Shown here: positions 60,062 through 64,000 of the stretch, in pieces
Layout: each line of letters opens with the position of its first letter
Numbering within the stretch: the stretch's first letter is position 1
Assembly (NCBI GenBank): GCA_016806645.1
Contig: JACSYO010001905.1
Coordinates: 813,501-877,500, forward strand
Reading direction: 5' to 3'
DNA: 64,000 nt
DNA from: Ophiodon elongatus
Lineage: Eukaryota; Chordata; Actinopteri; Perciformes; Hexagrammidae
Program-made: the position numbers and the translations under genes
The notes under the pieces: model-generated
What the model saw: the letters and a program-made list of their open reading frames with translations, nothing else
Databases searched by the model: none
Told to the model about the DNA's origin: nothing

Positions 60062-63000
60062 AAGTACTCTATGCAACAAAAAGACTGAGTGTGGAACTGA
60101 AGTTAAGCACTACTGTTGTAGACAAAACATGCATGTGTTTTTAGGAGTGGTGTTATTTGAAATAACTCAACTTTGAATAGTTGAACGGTCAACTTGTAAT
60201 AAAAATGTATTTCCCAGCATTAGGAAGTGATTGGAAACTTCTGTTTACACCGTCAACTAGAATCGAGCCTGCTCTCTCCCCCTGTGTTTTGCTGTGTGCA
60301 CGGGTCTTCTCTAACCTCGAGCAGACTGCAGGTCTAGCGAGAACGGGATCGTAGTGAGGCAGATGGCCTTGCGTCCGTTGCTGCCTAGCCCGTCCCAGTG
60401 CAGCACATGGAGGTAGCCGTCTGCGGTACAGACCAATAAGTCCTCCTGAAGGGACTGCAGACTGGTGAGAGGAAGAAGAAACAACACAGAAATTAGCATT
60501 GAGGTCCAACAGACAGCAGTGTTAGAAAACAGTGGACTAGTCATCATCCAGCTGTGCCCTCTGACTGGGGCCCGAAACGTTTACTGGCCAGCTGTGATGA
60601 CGCCACATAGCTGCCCATGAGGTTCCCATAAGGGAACAAACAACAGTGTGTTTGTGCGTGTGTGGAAAGCGCTTTTTGTCTTTCAAAAACTATGACAGGC
60701 CTAAGACTGAAGATGGCACAATGGGACAACCAAAAGGAGAAAGGCGGGCATCAGAAAGAAAGAAATGAAACCAAGTTGAGGGTGGACAGTGGACTTAAAT
60801 CAAGAGGGAGGCAACAACTTTTACTGTAGTTTCACAGCAGGAGCCACCCACTCATCTCCTGCACAATCAAGCTGTGCCTTTGAAATGCCAACATGAGTGC
60901 TCTCATTCATGTGACTACCCTGTAATCTCTGTCAAGTGCACACATTGGAGATGTGACAGATGAACACGAGGACATGAACGATGCAGACAATATAAAACAC
61001 AAAATAAACAAAAATACAGACAAAAAGAAAGTCGAGCAGAAAAGTTCTTGTCACTCAGCAAACAAAGATGTCAAGTTGGAGGATGTGGGGAGGATAATAA
61101 GGAAGGAGAAAAACTAGAAGAAAAAATAAAACAAAGAAATAACTGAAATTAGCAAAGACTGAACTACCACAAAGGAGAAAACAAGGAGAAAGGTAAAATG
61201 GCTCTTATCTGACATACTCTCGTGTTTTTCCTTAGCTTTGGTTATTTCTTCTCATCAAGAATATTATAATTTGGGGAATAGATTTTTTTAAAACATTATT
61301 TAAGCTTCTAAGGTAACAATGAATGAGGTATATTCGTGAAGAAACAAGTTCCTCACCAATTATCATTTTATGTTGCTGACAAGCAATCAATCTCACTAAA
61401 CTAAATCCCAGCTGACATTGGGCGAAGGCAGGGAACACCCTGGACAGGTCACCAGACTATCGCAGCGCTGACACATGGAGACAGACAACCGTTCTCGGGT
61501 GACCTAAGCTGCATGTCTTTGGACTGTGGGAGCCGGAGAACCCGGAGACAACCCACGTTTCCACAGGGAGAACATGCAAACTTGCCCCATCTAGCCCGGG
61601 AATCAAACCCTTTTCTCACTCTTCTCTCTCAACGCCCCTCCATCTCTGCTGATTCATGCATTTCTCTCTGCAGGCCTTTGTGTTTTCAACTTACAGTGTG
61701 GAGGAGTTTAGCGTCTCACTGAGCTTCAGCCATCGCTCACTGCCAATGTTGACTTTCCATGAGAGGAAGAAGATTATTTGTCAAGGTCTCACTCTGAACC
61801 AAATGCCCTTCACAGATGCACAAAGAGTGGGTCACTTTTAACAGCTTTAACTACGGAGGACATTCTTTAAATATCCACTAGTGAGCTGTGTGAGCAAAAA
61901 CAATGTAACCATTGTTTCAATCATAATGTCAGCATATTCCACAAGCTTTAAAATGTACAAAATGTACAAAATGTATAAATCCATGTCAATTGATACTGAA
62001 TGGAGACCTTTATCAATTTAAAAGCTTTTAGTGGAAGACATCTTGTAGTTTCTATTTGAAAAGAGAACATACTTATTGTACACAAAAATGTTCACAGTGG
62101 TGAAGCTATGCACAAGGGGAGGGTAAAAAAAACCAAAAAACATGATTAACAGTAGTCTCTCTTAGTTTACAGATAGCGCCCGCATTAAGATGCACAGTGA
62201 GCAGCATTCATTTTGTGTGTAGGTCTTTGTTTAAGAATGTGAGCTGGCGTCTATGAGGGAGAGGTAGATGTGCCGACACAACAGGAAGAAACACAAAGAG
62301 GGAAAGAAAAAAAGAGAAAGATCAAAAGGAGGATAAGACTTTTTCCTACCTGGTTATAGGGGCCTCCAGATCCACAGGCTTCTTCATCTCTAAAGACAAA
62401 GCGGGGGCACATTGCTCCTCCTTGTAACCCGGGGTAACCCTCACACGAGGACTTCCTCTGTGCAAACACACAAATACATTAATACACAGATTAATTTTAC
62501 TGATGTACGAGGAAAACTGTTAAAATCCCAAAATGCAAATTGGAGCTGAAACAGAAAACTGAATACGCCCTGACTTGCCTGACCTCTGCTGGTATGCTGT
62601 CAAGGAATGTGAAAGACACACATCCAGACACACTCTAGACACACCGGCATAGAAACACCACATACACACATTACATGGGACACTTGATACACAACCCAGT
62701 AACAGAAGGATTTAGAAACGGAAGAGAGAAAAGCATGCAAACACCCCTATGCACATACTTTTGGTCAAGGGCTGTTTAAAAAGCCTAACCAGAGGAGTGT
62801 GTTGCAGCAGCATATTAATGCATATACGTCTGGCCATGTAGTGTAATGGTCACTCAAAAAAAAACAAAAAAAACAGTGATAGCTGCAGCAGTTAGCAGTA
62901 AAATTCCCCTACCCACTTTTATCAACCATATAGCCCCAGCAAATTATTAATTACATATTAAGTCAAAAGCAAACACAACATTACAACATTACAACATTAC

Positions 63001-63599
63001 CAGGATTTAGTACTTAAGCCCTCTTGTATTCCTACTGGCATTGTTAACCAGCTGCCGGCTGATTTCTAGCGAGACGTACTGCAACGAGCAAACAATCCCG
63101 AATGGAAAAAAAGCAGCCGACGCGTGTTCATATAAATCAATTTGGTAATTGTTTATAACAAGCAATGTCATTATAATTCGTCATTTGCAGTAATAACACG
63201 AGCAAGTTAGCAGGGCAAAAATACTGACCAATTCAAACGGAAAATATTTTTTTTTGCTGTGTTTTGTAAATATACAATATTATGTTTTCACATTTAACCC
63301 CATGGCAGATCCAGGTAACAAGACTGATAAAACGTGCTTAATCATAATAATAATAATAATAATAATAATAATGGTTAAATGGCACTCTCTTTACGGCACA
63401 AATTATTTGTTGATGGTGTAGCCTCCCAGCAAGCTACAGCTCGGCCCCCTCCGCTCACTTTACTTAAGCACGTGTTGTATATTAATGTGTATGAGAGTTT
63501 AAATGTGTGCTGTACTCACTTTGGATAGACAGGCTCATAGAGGGATTTGTCATCCCCTCCGCCCAGCACATCAAACAGGAGGATGTAGCCTTTGGCAGT
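47242..63599 (-). CDS. ric1: RIC1 homologue, guanine nucleotide exchange factor subunit (5' partial, 25 exons)
   Basis: Golgi-associated partner of RGP1; the complex activates Rab6 for endosome-to-Golgi traffic. Exons in transcript order: 63599-63520, 62457-62350, 60461-60316, 60019-59883, 58840-58749, 57961-57873, 56831-56687, 56556-56508, 56170-55910, 55812-55606, 54999-54961, 54423-54313, 54074-53985, 53871-53711, 52993-52855, 52766-52650, 51947-51540, 51363-51052, 50830-50672, 50073-49937, 49765-49485, 49156-48944, 48832-48655, 48546-48358, 47557-47242. Phases agree and give 1387 residues. The N-terminal WD40-like blades are seen (GYILLFDVLGG, HVLHWDGLGSNGRKAI, NNKYRLMAFGC, YRSDGTKKDP). 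The RIC1 domain is strongly conserved (LWLSCGEAGMKVWLPLFPRD, ERTSQIYLHHILRQL, ARKTEYALWNYLFAAVG). The C-terminus ends YDCTLS, like the mammalian YDCSVS. An acidic insert is encoded by the 55910-56170 exon. The start codon and first blades lie beyond the right edge. Confidence 0.96.
47758..48160. repeat. Degenerate AT-rich minisatellite in the last ric1 intron
   Basis: Many diverged units of about 24 bases built on TAGTATGTCATAAAAAATGT. It directly precedes the retroposon-like tail at 48161. It is not a CRISPR array: there is no conserved repeat with unique spacers. Confidence 0.75.
48161..48335. repeat. Retroposon-like tail with (GACA)n run
   Basis: Carries TGCACCAAATTTAAAGAGAT, TTTACGAGAATGGGAAGGA, a (GACG/GACA)n run near 48242-48295 and CCCCCAAAACATAAT, the layout of a fish retroposon 3' end. 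It lies only about 20 bases from a ric1 exon boundary. Confidence 0.6.
49875..49930. repeat. TG/CA microsatellite beside a ric1 donor
   Basis: In the ric1 transcript this is (AC)n starting about seven bases after the donor of the exon 50073-49937. The open frames it creates on the + strand are artefacts. Confidence 0.9.
52083..52270. repeat. Dispersed teleost repeat with 'GCGCTTTTATCCAAAGCGAC' motif
   Basis: Contains TTACATTTAGCTGGCGCTTT, ATCCAAAGCGACTTACAATG and a decayed end with CTACCACTGAGCCATAGTCGC, well known in fish genomes. It lies in a ric1 intron and has no coding potential here. Confidence 0.65.
52776..52791. repeat. CA tract upstream of a ric1 acceptor
   Basis: Reads (GT)n in the ric1 transcript, about ten bases before the acceptor of exon 52766-52650, at the 3' end of an 88-base intron. 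Confidence 0.85.
54427..54562. repeat. Long CA/CCCA repeat abutting a ric1 acceptor
   Basis: About 136 bases of (CA)n with CCCA interruptions. In the transcript it is TG-rich and runs to within four bases of the acceptor of exon 54423-54313, replacing a normal pyrimidine tract. Confidence 0.9.
55312..55435. repeat. Partial copy of the 'AGGGCTGCAAC' teleost repeat
   Basis: ACAACATTTTTGATAATGGA, TTAATCGTAAAGCCAAAATG and CTCCTGGTTTTCAAATGAGA match internal blocks of this family. It lies in a ric1 intron. Confidence 0.5.
56005..56130 (-). other. ric1: Acidic and Gln-rich low-complexity insert in Ric1
   Basis: Inside the exon 56170-55910, between LWVLPKKQ and the conserved FIKSALTVNPC, lies an arginine/glutamine-rich stretch (EQQQQEQQ), then more than 20 residues almost all Glu or Asp, encoded mainly by GAG repeats. 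The human protein has a shorter, non-acidic loop here. The repeat keeps frame. Confidence 0.85.
56653..56678. repeat. TG/CA microsatellite beside a ric1 donor
   Basis: In the transcript (AC)n begins eight bases after the donor of exon 56831-56687. Confidence 0.9.
57653..57668 (+). promoter_or_regulatory. CTCF-like motif in a ric1 intron
   Basis: CCACTAGGGGGCGCTA on the + strand is a full match to the vertebrate CTCF core and its flank. It lies in the ric1 intron 56832-57872. Binding is not shown by sequence. Confidence 0.55.
58647..58680. repeat. CA microsatellite in a ric1 intron
   Basis: (CA)n about 70 bases from the donor of exon 58840-58749, so farther from the splice site than the others. 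Confidence 0.9.
58841..59882 (-). other. ric1: ric1 intron with AC-type 5' end and GT-type 3' end
   Basis: The donor side reads GTAAGAATACTCACACACTG and the acceptor side TTTCGTGTGTGTGTCCAG in transcript sense. The rest of this roughly 1-kb intron is AT-rich with no exon or clear repeat. Confidence 0.6.
60021..60058. repeat. CA microsatellite forming a ric1 acceptor tract
   Basis: In the transcript (TG)n ends directly in TAG at the acceptor of exon 60019-59883, so the repeat itself occupies the place of the pyrimidine tract. Confidence 0.9.
60462..62349 (-). other. ric1: ric1 intron, exon-free
   Basis: About 1.9 kb between the exons ending at 62350 and beginning at 60461 in transcript order. 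It is purine-rich on the + strand around 60750-61200 and contains the L2-like fragment at 61390-61610. I see no exon. Confidence 0.6.
61390..61610. repeat. L2-type LINE 3' fragment
   Basis: CCAGCTGACATTGGGCGAAG, ACACCCTGGACAGGTCACCAG, CTGCATGTCTTTGGACTGTG, GGAGAACCCGGAGA and AGGGAGAACATGCAAACT occur in the order of a fish L2/CR1-type retroposon 3' region. It is decayed and non-coding. Confidence 0.65.
62458..63519 (-). other. ric1: ric1 intron, exon-free
   Basis: About 1 kb, AT-rich, with an (AAT)n tract near 63343-63372. No exon or gene is seen. Confidence 0.6.
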
Positions 63600-64000
63600 C
63601 TAAAAACAGAGAATTATGTAAAGAATATAAATATAGTTGATCAACCACATTTTGATTATCAGACAGAGAGACGGAGAGTGTTGAAACAAAAACAAAAATA
63701 AACAAAATATCATCATTATCTGTTGGAGGGGATAGCGAAATATCAATTACAATCAGTAAGGAGTCTTGACCCGTATTTATTTCATGCGTTTCTATTTCTC
63801 CTAAGAAGGATAATATTTGCAGCGCAAGTACTCTCGTGGTTTAGAAAATATTTGTATCCCCCGGAAGTGATGGTTGACATTTCCCTGTAATGCACAATCC
63901 TGACCAGGCTGAGCCGTTTCTGATAATGGTGCTCAAAAACTAATTTGTCAGGGTCCTGTGGGGGAGCTCACAATATCTGTGATGTAAAAATAGTAGTTGT
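63600..64000 (-). other. ric1: ric1 intron running off the right edge
   Basis: No exon found. The preceding coding exons of ric1 must lie to the right of the window. Confidence 0.6.

Noticed and set aside
1..64000. Viral, bacterial-type defence or other exotic gene system
   Set aside because: No reverse transcriptase, capsid, toxin-antitoxin or similar domain was recognised; all coding sequence is explained by four vertebrate genes.

Overview
This is vertebrate nuclear DNA, not a microbial locus. It has small exons with GT/AG introns, long CA/TG microsatellites and dispersed repeats of kinds I recognise from spiny-rayed (percomorph) teleost fish. I infer a percomorph fish; the species cannot be told from the sequence.

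Four protein-coding genes account for essentially all the coding sequence. (1) uhrf2, + strand, 4967-10574. The window opens inside an upstream intron, so the ubiquitin-like domain is missing, but the tandem-Tudor, PHD, SRA and RING parts are complete (13 exons). (2) An ornithine decarboxylase antizyme gene (oaz, best match oaz1), - strand, 21098-17747, five coding exons. It keeps the +1 frameshift stop codon and a foldable 3' pseudoknot. (3) ermp1, + strand, 24471-40547, 15 exons, which joins in frame to an 888-residue ER M28-family metallopeptidase. (4) ric1 (KIAA1432), - strand, 63599-47242, 25 exons. Its first exons lie beyond the right edge and its C-terminus is complete. I checked codon phase across every junction of these models and all are consistent.

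Layout: 1-4966 is uhrf2 intron; 10575-16750 is uhrf2 3' UTR and spacer; 16750-21250 is oaz with its 3' UTR and promoter; 21250-24470 is the divergent oaz/ermp1 spacer, rich in simple repeats; 40548-47241 is the convergent ermp1/ric1 3' region, with back-to-back poly(A) signals near 44.6 kb; the rest is ric1. uhrf2, ermp1 and ric1 are also linked on human 9p24.1, so the block is old. The antizyme beside uhrf2 is the unexpected member.

The genes do not form one pathway: they cover chromatin reading and ubiquitination, polyamine feedback, an ER peptidase, and a Rab6 exchange-factor subunit. I found no operon-like or defence-like system and no clearly undescribed system. The best leads are: an alternative splice acceptor that would put antizyme in its second frame without frameshifting; AC/GT repeats set at the two ends of ric1 introns, where they could pair; an acidic insert in Ric1; near-consensus CTCF-type motifs; and several structured or repeated non-coding elements.
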